Assembly: GCA_003260075.1 (NCBI GenBank)
Contig: QLIY01000227.1
Coordinates: 105,774-169,773, forward strand
DNA: 64,000 nucleotides
Direction of reading: 5' to 3'
Source of the DNA: Phallusia mammillata
Taxonomy: Eukaryota > Chordata > Ascidiacea > Phlebobranchia > Ascidiidae
Shown: piece after piece, positions 50,813 through 60,787 of the stretch
How positions within the stretch are numbered: the first letter of the stretch is position 1
Layout: every line of letters starts with the position of its first letter
Position numbers and translations under genes: made by a program
The notes under the pieces: model-generated
What the model was told of the DNA's origin: nothing
Database searches by the model: none
Seen by the model: only the letters and a program-made list of their open reading frames with translations

Positions 50813-50937
50813 ATCTTTTTGGGTGCATCCTTGATCATAATTCTCATATGGCATATGCTGTGACCTGTGAGTTCCCCCCCCCCTTTTTGGGTGCATCCTT
50901 GATCATAATTCTCATATGGCATATGCTGTGAGTTAAA
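50813..50937. repeat. near-duplicate pair split by a 10-C run
   Basis: Copy A 50813-50873, C run 50874-50883, copy B 50884 to about 50937; an 8-bp indel (acctgtga) separates the copies. Confidence 0.8.
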
Positions 50938-51079
50938 AAAAACTTGTCAAAGCAAGTTAGATGTAATTGTTTGTAAGGCATTACCTATCCTGCAAAACTT
51001 ATGGACATCTTCAAAAAATAATTTGATGAATAGCAAACATGATGTTTTATTATCTGATTTTTTTACTCTTAACTGTATA

Positions 51080-51295
51080 GCTAACATCCATACTAGTGGT
51101 ACAACAATTTTTAAAAAGTCAGTTTCATACCTGTAATGTTTTATATTGCGGGAAAATGAAACCATTTGCTGAGTTCTCTAAAATATATTGTTTATAAATA
51201 TATTTGTGGGTGCACCCTTGATCATAAGTCACACTTTGCATATGCTGTGGGTTAAAATACTTGTTGAAGCAAATTGGACGTAATTGAAAGTTTTG
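51080..51295. repeat. older diverged copy of the 50560-50970 sequence
   Basis: It shares ctagtggtaca, gggaaaatgaaac, gggtgca.ccttgatcata and catatgctgtg in the same order, clearly more diverged than the C-run pairs, so it is an older tandem duplication. Confidence 0.65.
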
Positions 51296-51634
51296 CTGGT
51301 GCAAGAACATGTTTGGCCCCCCTTTGAACAAGAATCAAACTTCAAATGCCTCTCATTCGTATTAAAAATAGAGATCTAGAATGCTATACTCAGCATCATT
51401 TTTCAAGATATGAAGCAACAAAAAAGCTTGGATAATTTAGGGCTTTGGCCTCTTATTGTCCCTGGTGCTTTGCATCAGCTGCAACCCTGTTAAGGAGCCT
51501 GCTGAATCATATGCAAACATGGCCACATGTTACTAATTTTCTTTTTTTTCTAAATTTCAATTTTTTCCCTATCACAAAGAAATAATGTAAACATCTGTAA
51601 AATGCCTAAAAGCTCTTAAACTGTTAATTCTGCT

Positions 51635-51960
51635 TTCAGATTATTGGTTCCCAATAAGTTAGTGGCTCCCAACTTTTATCAACGAATTCCTCCCTTAATA
51701 ATAACAACATTTACATTCATCCGTAACATATTACTTAGTATTCTATAAGTATTTTAGTTTTCCAAAACTAAATCAAAACAGGTAGTATTCCCCCCCCCCC
51801 CCCTTCAGATTATTGGTTCCCAATAAGTTAGTGGCTCCCAACTTTTATCAATGAATTCCTCCCTTAATAATAACAACATTTTCATTTCTCCGTAACATAT
51901 TACATAGTATTCTATAAGTATTTTAGTTTTCAAAAACTAAATCAAAGCAGGTAGTATTCC
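51635..51960. repeat. near-duplicate pair split by a 14-C run; hAT-derived
   Basis: Copy A 51635-51789, C run 51790-51803, copy B 51804-51960. The block contains agtggctcccaac...gaattcctccc, an eroded end of the 44982-type hAT family. Confidence 0.8.
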
Positions 51961-52270
51961 CATAAACAAATTAAAGTTAAGTACTTCCCCTCAGATTAGC
52001 ACTGAGCTAAGTGATGGAATGGGAATTGTGATGATTGTCTTACAAAACTATCAAAAAGTTAAATTTGATCTAAACTAGACTGTTATTTAAATGTGTACCA
52101 GTTTAAATACTGTTTAACTTGTAAATATAAATATATATATATTTACATTTAACTCTAATCCCGTGTACATGCCAGTAGCAGATCCAGAGATTGTTTCAGG
52201 AATAATATGTAGAGTCAAATATTTCACATTTTATACAAAAGTGAAACATACAAACGAATTTGGGTGTAGC

Positions 52271-52315
52271 AAGCCCATTCCCAGAAACGGAAAACATGTT
52301 AATATTACCTAGGGT

Positions 52316-52392
<77 letters not shown>

Positions 52393-52430
52393 AGCCCATT
52401 CCCAGAAACGGTAAACATGTTAATATTAGC
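52271..52430. repeat. short duplicate flanking a 76-nt C run
   Basis: agcccattcccagaaacgg...aacatgttaatatta occurs at 52271-52307 and again at 52393-52430 around the C run 52317-52392. Confidence 0.85.
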
Positions 52431-52692
52431 TCAAGCATATAGTTTTTTAATATTTGAAAGTATAAGCTATCTAAATCTAAACGTATTTGGGAACAAACTT
52501 GAATTTCCAGTTTCGTCAGTTAAATACCCAGGGTTGCCACCCCCCCCCCGCCATCAAAATGTACTCCAAAATAAGGACAACGGAAAACTTGAAACCTCCT
52601 ACCAATTGAAACAAACGTTTTTGAAAATAAACAATCTGTTCCAGTAACTTCTTTTAAAAATGTTCGTAGAAAAAAATCGCGCATCTCACGAC

Positions 52693-52896
52693 AGTTTAGA
52701 CTTTAAATCGTGGTTTACTTTTGCTTGTAGCAAGGAGTTGACTTGTATTTGTTTAAAAAAACACAAAATATTAACTTAATCCAAAAAAGGCCCCCCCCCC
52801 CAGTTTAGACTTTAAATCGTGGTTTACTTTTGCTTGTAGCAAGGAGTTTGTATTTGTTTAAAAAAACACAAAATAAGGACTTAATCCAAAAAAGAA
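52693..52896. repeat. near-duplicate pair split by an 11-C run
   Basis: Copy A 52693-52790, C run 52791-52801, copy B 52802-52896, with small indels. Confidence 0.85.
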
Positions 52897-54213
52897 CAGT
52901 TCTTAGAAAAAGGACAGTGATTTTTCTGAGACATTACACTTCAATATGACACATCTCAGAAATATAAACACTCTGGCAACCCTGTATATGCCCCTTGTTT
53001 TGTCAGTAAACGTGACATCAATTGATTACTCTTGCGACAATGAAAAAACGCAAATTATGGAGTTAATCAGGTTTAACGTGTGGTATGTGGTTTAAAACGG
53101 CAGTAAACTGGACATGAATACTTGCTTTAGCTTGAAAGTTTCTTATGTCTTAACTGCAACGAAGACGATTTACGCCTCAAGACGCTGCAGTTCCAGGTAG
53201 GATTTAGAATTGTTCAGTGAACGACGGTACAGATTAGGTCTGGTGGATTGTTTGATCATTGTGAAACGTATGCTCGGATCAAGCGAAACTTGGCAGTAAA
53301 CTAAGCGAAATGATCTTTTATGAGAAATATAAACGAAACCACGCTTGACGTAGTCGACGATCTTAGAAAATACTCGTGACCATGTAACCACTTGACCACC
53401 TTGGCAAGTTTTTTTTTAAATGTGAGTTGATAAGGCAGTAAATAAACAAACATAAAGAGTTAAACCAGGTTGTCCTCCGTCGACAATAAAAAGTGCCTGA
53501 AAGTCCCCTCTTTAAAGCTTTCTGATTTACTTAATATCGATGTGACAATAACCCCTTTAAAAACTGCCAATGATACCTCTTCAGCTGATCTATTAACTAA
53601 AGGATGGGTTTTTAGAGGCAGCTTTGTGACACATAAGACATATGTTTGGTATAAGTTAAAAAGATTGCTGATTTATAATTCAACAGTGTGTTGAACTTCA
53701 ACTAAATCATTCTAAAATCCAAATGAAGTGACTAAGTTCCACAAGTTGCGTTTAACAATGTTTCCTCCTTTTTTCGTGATGAAAATAGGGTAGGCCTAAC
53801 GTACGAAAAGCTCATAGTTAAAGCAAGATCAGAATGAAATGCTTTTGAAAAGTAGGTAGGATATTGAATATTTTACATCCTGAGTGCTTTCTTTATCACC
53901 AAAAGTCTGCTGCAAACATGGAATGACTGATGACGATCAACAGGAAAGAACTTTTTACATCCCAGCCTAATGCAAAACCAGCTTTCAATTGGATTAGTTG
54001 TAAATCCAAAATTGTATTAGTGACATTTCTTAAGATATTTTTTCTGCAAGATCATTTCGGTTTTAACTTGTAGTGTGATCGGAATTTACGCTCATCGGAT
54101 AACCAAACACCACACGACCTTACTTCGAGGTGCTGTCCCTATTATGCGAAAAGGAGCTTTGGGTCTTGGTCAAAAGAGAAAGTTTGCAAAATTGCAGCGG
54201 CAGTTCTTTGAAA

Positions 54214-57200
54214 ATGAATGTTGCCACAAGACTTTTGGGACGCAAACCAAGTAAGTTTCGTATCTTGAGACACATAATTAATTCATCCAGTCTTCGCTAG
54301 GTATTAAATTGTGAAGGCCTAAATTAAAAATGCGTCTTTAACGGGCGTCAAGTTTTGTGTAAAAGTTGTACTCTCTGCTTACATTTTAGATTCGTGTTCG
54401 TGTTGGTTAAAGTGCTCTTATTCATTCCAATCAATCACAAATGGATTGACAAAAGATTCCAACCAAGCAATTAACAAAGCTGTGTATGATGCCGAAAAGA
54501 TAGTTGGCTTTCCAACCTCATTCTTGAGTTTAAGGGCACTGCTAAGCAATGAGTTAAGTGCTGTTGCTCTACATCTGAGAAAACTTGTCAGAACAAACCA
54601 CCCTTTAATAAAAACTGCAAGGTAAGGCCTTTTTTATTTGTGTATTTTATATATAAAGCACAAGGTTTCTATAAATTCTGATATTTCCCCTTCTGTATAA
54701 TATATTGATCATTTTACTAGAAGGCATTAACCACACAAATATACTTCTTTTAGTCAAAAGGGAAAGTATTGCACCATAGTATTCCTAAAAGTCACATACA
54801 AATTAGTCCAGTTAAATCAAGATTACTGGAAATGAAGAGAATGTAACCACTGATCTTGTTTTGACAAAGATACTACCAGTTTTGAAGTGCTTTTAGCTTT
54901 TACAGTTGTATTTTTCTACATAGAGGTATGTTGTTTGATTCAAAACATAATGTGCAAGTCAGAGGGTTGGTGGTTCTACTCTTGTCAAAGGCAATTGCTG
55001 ACAAAGACGGAGGCATTGAAGCGAGTGAAATCTACAGCAGGTGAGAATTTATTTCATTGCATTTTATATGGCAATTCTCTCAATATCTGTACTATTATTA
55101 TTGTTGACTAATACTGATCTGCTGTGCAACAAATCAAAAATGATGCTTTGTTAATTTGGCTAAGTAAGTTTCAGATATTGCCCACTGTTTTAAGCTCTAA
55201 GGTCTTATTGGAGTAAGTGTCACTAAGCCAACAGCTTTTTATTCTATAAGTTTGATCTCCTGATTATAAAAGATTTTAACCGAAGTCTTGCATGAATATT
55301 TGCACTATCTGATGTTAGTAAATTAAAATGGAAAACTTAATGAGCATATTTTATCCAAAGCATTTTGTTTTTGATAGGCAGCGCTCGCTTGCAGAGCTAA
55401 CTGAACTTATTCATACTGCATTTTTAATCCATCGTGGCTTGGTTGATGTTGAAACATTGCTGAAAGTTGACAGCAAAAATTCCAGGGGTGAACTGGAGTT
55501 GGGCAACAAGATGGCAGTTTTAAGTGGCGATTTTCTTCTGGCCAATGCTTGTGTTGCCTTATCAGAGTTAAAAAACAGCAAGGTGTGAATATAAGAAATT
55601 GATATATTTTAACATGTGCATTTAAAAAGTACATGTTGACTAAAATTAGGTTTTGAAAAGTCTGATGTGAGTTTCATTTTTTCTCAATACTAATAAACAT
55701 CAGTGCGCAGCTAATTATAAATTTTGCACTAAGCAACATCAGCATACAGTAAACCTCAGTTAAACCGGATTCAGTTTATCCGGACAAAACTTGAGGCACA
55801 AATGATTTGTAATGTAGTAAAGCATTAATTAATTGACATCAATTAGATTGTTGCATAATTAGGACATTTTTTCGGCCAAACAAGCCTGGATTAACTGAGG
55901 TTTACTGTAAATCCCGCCAGGTTTTTTTTTAAGGTTTGGTTTGGGTGACCGCTAAGTAGTTTTAAGAGACCGCAAGTGTTTCATTTAAATACCAAAAAAT
56001 AGCCATATTTGCTTAAACGAAAATTTTGGGAAACCGCTGGAGAAAAAAACCCCAAAACACCTTAAAAAAACACTGCATCCCGCACATTTAAGTGTTTTCT
56101 GTATATTTTGGATGTATGAGGTTTTAACGTTCTACCAGAAACTACCACTTTACCTTTAGCATTTTTGTAACATGGAACTTCATAAGATTGTTGTAATTTG
56201 TTATTGGCTAGTATAAAAAGTTACAAATATATACCATTAAATCTAACGCCATTTTCTACTGCAAATTGCATCTGTAACCCATCAAAGCTATGTCTTTCAG
56301 GTTGTTGATTTGATGTCATCATCTATCAGTGATATGTCACATGGATTTTTTGTCCTCCCTGAAAGTGGGGAGTTTTCCCACATTACTTCACTTGAAGATC
56401 TTCCAATGAGTTTGACGCAGTGGAGGGACATAATGTATCTAGCTCATGGAAGCCTACTGTCAAACGTAACCATCATTGTAGCTTAATTGGTATATTCAGC
56501 ATGTCATGTTGTCTGATTTAACATAGGTACAAGAAATGTCAAGTGCTTGTGTGTCTGTATTGGCAAAATAGCAGTTTCATATTAAAGTTGGCCATCAAGC
56601 CAGTACGAATCTGTTCAATACAGAGGTCGGCAACCCCTGGCATGCATGCCAAGGTTGGCACGCGGGGTTGTTTTTCATGGCACGCCAACCGATTTGCGTG
56701 TTTATGTTCAAGTAACAATTTAACCTGTTACACTGCTTTTATAGTTTTTGTCACACCATTGTCTTAAAATTCTGCCATACATGCACAAAACACACTGCTT
56801 TCTCTTTTTTATTGATACCTACTGACACAAGCCACTATTATTTAGAAAAACGTTGGCACACGAGGTCATTAATACATGAAAATAACAAGTAAATTGGCAA
56901 GGTTGCCGGCCCCTGGTTTAATAGCACAAACAAAAGCTTTTTTGTCAAAAAATGAATAAGTTTTTAAACAAATTTCTATGCTTGGGATTTGGGATTTCCT
57001 CTGCAATTACCTGGATGCATCTGTACATGATCACTTGATACTGAATATAGTGTTTTTGTTGACCAGTGATTTGCCGACAATAGAAGTTATCCACATAGCT
57101 AATTTAGAGTATGCATCACACCTCAAAGTTAAACAAGTTTTGCTGTAGTTGTGCTGTTAAAATTTTTCAATATATTATCTTTGTAACTAGCCAGGCGTGT

Positions 57201-58875
57201 TGAACAATATTTTTGCTTTAAAAAGGTTAAACCTGCAGCGTATCAAGTTTAACAAAAACACATATGAACAAAAAGCATACTTGCTTTTGGCTCTGCTTTT
57301 AAAAAAAAAGTAGGTGGTGGGACCATATTTGCACCTTATTGGGCTCAGTTGGTTGAATCTAGTCATTAAACAACAGTTTGTGTACATGCATGTATAAATA
57401 TACTTACTTTTTTGTTTAAGGCTTGTAGGGCATCTGTGGAATTGGCAGGAAAGAGTGTGGAATATGGAAACACTGCATCTGAGTTTGGAAAACACCTTAT
57501 ACTGGCACAACTGGTAAAAAATTGCATAATATGCCAACAAGCTTTTTGCATGTGAGGCAAAAGTAGATTTTAAGCATTCCTGTGCATAACAATGCTTTTA
57601 AGGATCAAAATCATTTAAACAGACAAAAAATGTCTGCGAACATTGTAGCGTTCTATTTTTGAGGACATTTTCATTTTGGGGAACTAAATAGTACGGGGAA
57701 AGTAAATAATACATAGAAAACCGCATGGTTTGTGGAATGTGTGAAAATCCAAAATAAAGGTAAATAAGTCCCCCCCCCCTTTTCATTTTGGGGAACTAAA
57801 TAGTACGGGGAAAGTAAATAATACATAATAAACTGCATGGTTTGTGGAATGTGTGAAAATCCAAAATAAAGGTAAATAAGGCCAGATGTGGTGTTATCTA
57901 AATTTTTTTACAAACCCTCACCCCAACCCCAATAGCTCTAACCATAATCGCTTTCAAAAGTCTGCAAAGTTATAAATTTTCATAAAGTCCGTTAAAACTG
58001 CTTACCATGTGATAACATGCAGTATTCAGTACCTGCATTTTTGTGCTGACTGTTGAACTATCAGACACAACATTTTTTTAAAGATTTAAATATATATTTT
58101 ACTGTTTTTAGGCAAACTTTGATCTACAGCGAGTGAACAATGGAAATGGAAACAATGGGCAGAATCACAATTTTTTGTCAGAAATTTGTATGTTGCCTGT
58201 AGTATTGGCTGCTGAGCAAAATAATGGACAAAAATGGATGGAACAATTCTTAGAGAACGAAGGAAATGAATACAAACTCTGCAAAGATAAGGTAACAAAT
58301 TAGGAGAATTAACTATGTATGTTCTTGTGTAACAAATTAAAACCCTGTAGCATATGTATGTATTAAACCATAGGGATGGCCAAAACTACAAATGTTTAAA
58401 ATTTGACCATCTCGTCAGAATGCATGCAAATTTATTGCTGAGTCATTTTGTACACCTGCTCTGCCGAGCACCGAGCTTATAAAAAATAGTAATGCTTGGT
58501 ACCAAGCACTCGGGTTCTGGCTTGGCTTGGCCCATCCCTATTAAATATTATTATCAAGCATTTTTTTTTCAATCTGATGAAATGCCTTCACAATTTTTTT
58601 TAATCCTATACTTTGCTTCAATGTTTCAATGTTATTGCCATTTATTTAATTGGTTGACAGTTGTATTCTCTCTTAAACCTTTTTTTAATGAGAAGAAAAT
58701 CTATTGTTTGTTTTAGCTGTTAACATCTGTGAAGCAAAACACAAAAGCCATGGAAGATGCAGATCAGACTCGAAAATGTCACAGAAACCTGGCACTACAA
58801 TCTCTTTCTGAACTACCTCTTTGTGAAGAAAGGACTTCTCTAGAACTCTTAACTAATGCTTTTGCTGGTTCATGA
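54214..58875 (+). CDS. PDSS2: decaprenyl diphosphate synthase subunit 2 (PDSS2)
   Basis: Eight exons: 54214-54250, 54390-54621, 54924-55040, 55378-55582, 56301-56465, 57421-57513, 58112-58291, 58717-58875; 395 residues (human PDSS2 399). With PDSS1 it makes the polyprenyl tail of ubiquinone in mitochondria. The start [12 protein letters not shown] and the following Arg/Lys/Ser-rich stretch fit a mitochondrial presequence. [68 protein letters not shown] and [13 protein letters not shown] follow PDSS2 closely. As in PDSS2 generally, the Asp-rich catalytic motifs of prenyltransferases are not conserved (HRGLVDV where the first would be). The last exon also exists as a second copy at 59206-59365. 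COQ3 lies immediately downstream. Confidence 0.9.
55747..55907. mobile_element. pogo/Tigger-like MITE in PDSS2 intron 4
   Basis: Inverted ends CAGTAAACCTCAGTTAA / TTAACTGAGGTTTACTG flanked by TA on both sides, the pattern of TcMar-Tigger/pogo MITEs. 161 bp. Confidence 0.85.
56621..56915. mobile_element. hAT-like MITE in PDSS2 intron 5
   Basis: Ends CAGAGGTCGGCAAC / GTTGCCGGCCCCTG; flanks gttcaata and gtttaata (7 of 8). It contains ggcatgcatgcc and 'ggcacgc' strings typical of this family. Confidence 0.8.
57668..57880. repeat. near-duplicate pair in PDSS2 intron 6
   Basis: Copy A 57668-57769, C run 57770-57779, copy B 57780-57880. Confidence 0.85.
58371..58540. mobile_element. probable MITE in PDSS2 intron 7
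   Basis: Inverted ends TAGGGATGGCCAA / TTGGCCCATCCCTA; the flanks (ttaaacca, ttaaatat) are only partly alike. Internal gagcaccgagc strings. Confidence 0.6.
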
Positions 58876-59640
58876 TGCACTGTTGTGCTACTACAAACAT
58901 GCACTGTTCGAAATACTTACCCTGCAAATTTGGTTCATTGGACTTACAAATGCAGTGGATTTAGTATGACGCCTTCCATGGGCTTGGCATACTCTGATTC
59001 AAAAATTAGTATGTAGTGATCGCTGGTCTGCATGGACACTTAAGGGCTGATCCCAGTATGATTGTATTCATGTTATCTGAGCAGTGGTTGCCCATAGAGC
59101 CCACAGACTGAAATGCTACACATTTAAAGTTAAAGTACATTTTTCTGTTTTTATTTGAATTTTCGTGATTCTGTGCCCCCCCCCCCCAATCTATTGTTTG
59201 TTTTAGCTGTTAACATCTGTGAAGCAAAACACAAAGGCCATGGAAGAAGCAGATCAGACTCGAAAATATAATAGAAACCTTGCACTGCAATCTCTTTCTG
59301 AACTTCCTCTTTGTGAAGAAAGGACTTCTCTGGAACTCTTAACTAATGCTTTTGCTGGTTCATGATACACTGTTGTACTATTACAAACATGCACTGTTCG
59401 AAATGCTTACCCTGCAAATTTAGTATGACACCTTCAATAGGCTTGGCATACTCTGATTCATAAATTAGTATGTAGTGATCAGTGGTCTGCATGGACACTT
59501 ACGGGCTGATCCCAGTATGATTGTTTTCATGTGGTAGCTGTGGTTGCCATTTTATTTTTAGTTGAAAACCACAGTCTGAAATAGTACAAAGTTAAAGTAC
59601 ATTTTTCTGTTTTTATTCGAATTTTTGTTATTCTGTGCCA
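58699..59640. repeat. near-duplicate pair covering PDSS2 last exon
   Basis: Copy A 58699-59175, C run 59176-59187, copy B 59188 to about 59640; SNPs and several indels of up to about 30 bp. Confidence 0.9.
59206..59365 (+). pseudogene. second copy of PDSS2 last exon (probable other allele)
   Basis: After a 12-nt C run the acceptor, exon and stop of PDSS2 exon 8 are repeated. The copy differs at a few bases, giving D to E and CH to YN changes (MEEADQTRKYNRN). The frame and stop are intact. It belongs to the block pair 58699-59175 / 59188-59640. Two terminal exons would not both be used, and the pattern is the same as elsewhere in the window, so this is most likely the other haplotype. Confidence 0.7.
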
Positions 59641-59693
59641 AAATTGTTTTTTTACACTTTCAAGTTTGTCAGGGTATTTAAAAGTGTTGAGAT

Positions 59694-60119
59694 CAGGCGT
59701 GTGAAACAGGTGACCTGCCAAGCTGTTTATGGTGGCCCTCACCAACACACTGATTCAGAGAAAAAATGTAAATCTTATGGGAATTCAGCAAAATTTTCCA
59801 CTAGTTTTATGTAAATCTCTTAGTTGCCATACTATACATAACAATTATAACCTAAACCAGCGTTTTCCAATCGGTGGGCCATACAACAGTTTGCAAGTAT
59901 TTCACTGAATGTTATGTAATAATTCCCTTTGTCTAGTAAGCAATTGGTTTGTTGTAAAAGCCAGTGTTGTGGCAAAAATGTGTATGTTTTAGAAAATAAA
60001 TGAATTTATGCTTCGAAAGAATTTCAAACTTATTGTGTTCATGAAAAAATTGTATGGCCCTCACTTGATGTCCGAAATTGGTTATATGACCCACCGACAA
60101 AAAATGTTGCACACCCCTG
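59694..60119. mobile_element. hAT-like element present in one block copy, absent in the other
   Basis: Ends CAGGCGTGTGAAAC / GTTGCACACCCCTG (inverted, two mismatches); flanks gttgagat (59686-59693) and gtttagat (60120-60127). The partner copy reads straight through the site near 60565-60575 (agtgtttagcttatcaaat). Confidence 0.85.
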
Positions 60120-60366
60120 GTTTAGATTATCAAATCCACTCATATTTATTGAATTAGAGTTATGGAGTTGATCAGTTTATTAACATCATTTCATGTTTTT
60201 ACATTTAACCTTGAACGTTTTCAATTACTTACTCATAACAGTTGAGATTTTTTGTTTTTACTGCCATTACTGAATCTATTACTGAAAGTTCCAATTGCCA
60301 AAATGGACTTTTTGTGTCTTGGGTTTACTCTTTTTGTTTTATCCGCAGAAGTAATTTTAAAAAAAA

Positions 60367-60509
60367 ATGAGTAGGGTGTGTAAGTTATGTGGCCATTGCA
60401 TTAGCAAAAATCTTACAATGCTGCAAATACGAAAAATATCAAAAAGAATGATAACCACATATTCAAGAGATGACTATCCAGGATTTGGTTTTGATCAACG
60501 AATTGCAAT
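60367..60509 (+). pseudogene. truncated first copy of COQ3 exon 1
   Basis: Starts identically ([16 protein letters not shown]) to the full exon at 60788, with SNP-level differences (T/A, S/L, F/L). It breaks into a 10-nt C run after GFGFDQR. The upstream acceptor is also duplicated (ttatccgcag). It belongs to the block pair 59644-60509 / 60520-60920 and is probably the other allele cut at a contig end. Confidence 0.7.
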
Positions 60510-60787
60510 CCCCCCCCCCAGTTGTTTTTTTTACACTTTCAAGTCTGTCAGGGTCTTTAAAGAGTGTTTAGCTTATCAAATGCACTGATTTTTATCCATT
60601 TCGAGTTTTGGAGTTGATCGGTTATTGAAATCTTTTAGTTTTTATGTTTAACATTTTCAATTACCTACTGACAACAATTTTGTGTTCTCACTGCATCTAT
60701 TACTGACAGTTCTAATTGCCAAACTGGATTTTTTGTGCCTTGGGTTTACTCTTTTTATTTTATCTGCAGAAATAATTTAAAAAAATC

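Larger units (their letters stand above)
50288..54213. other. intergenic region between RPL27 and PDSS2
   Basis: No gene I can support. It holds several near-duplicate pairs and repeat remnants; two short open frames at 53191-53391 (-) and 53470-53694 (+) have no start ATG and no recognisable similarity. Confidence 0.45.

Noticed and set aside
53191..53694. Two short frames upstream of PDSS2, minus 53191-53391 and plus 53470-53694
   Set aside because: Neither starts with ATG; no motif recognised. Codon use of the minus one looks orderly, but that is not enough to call a gene.
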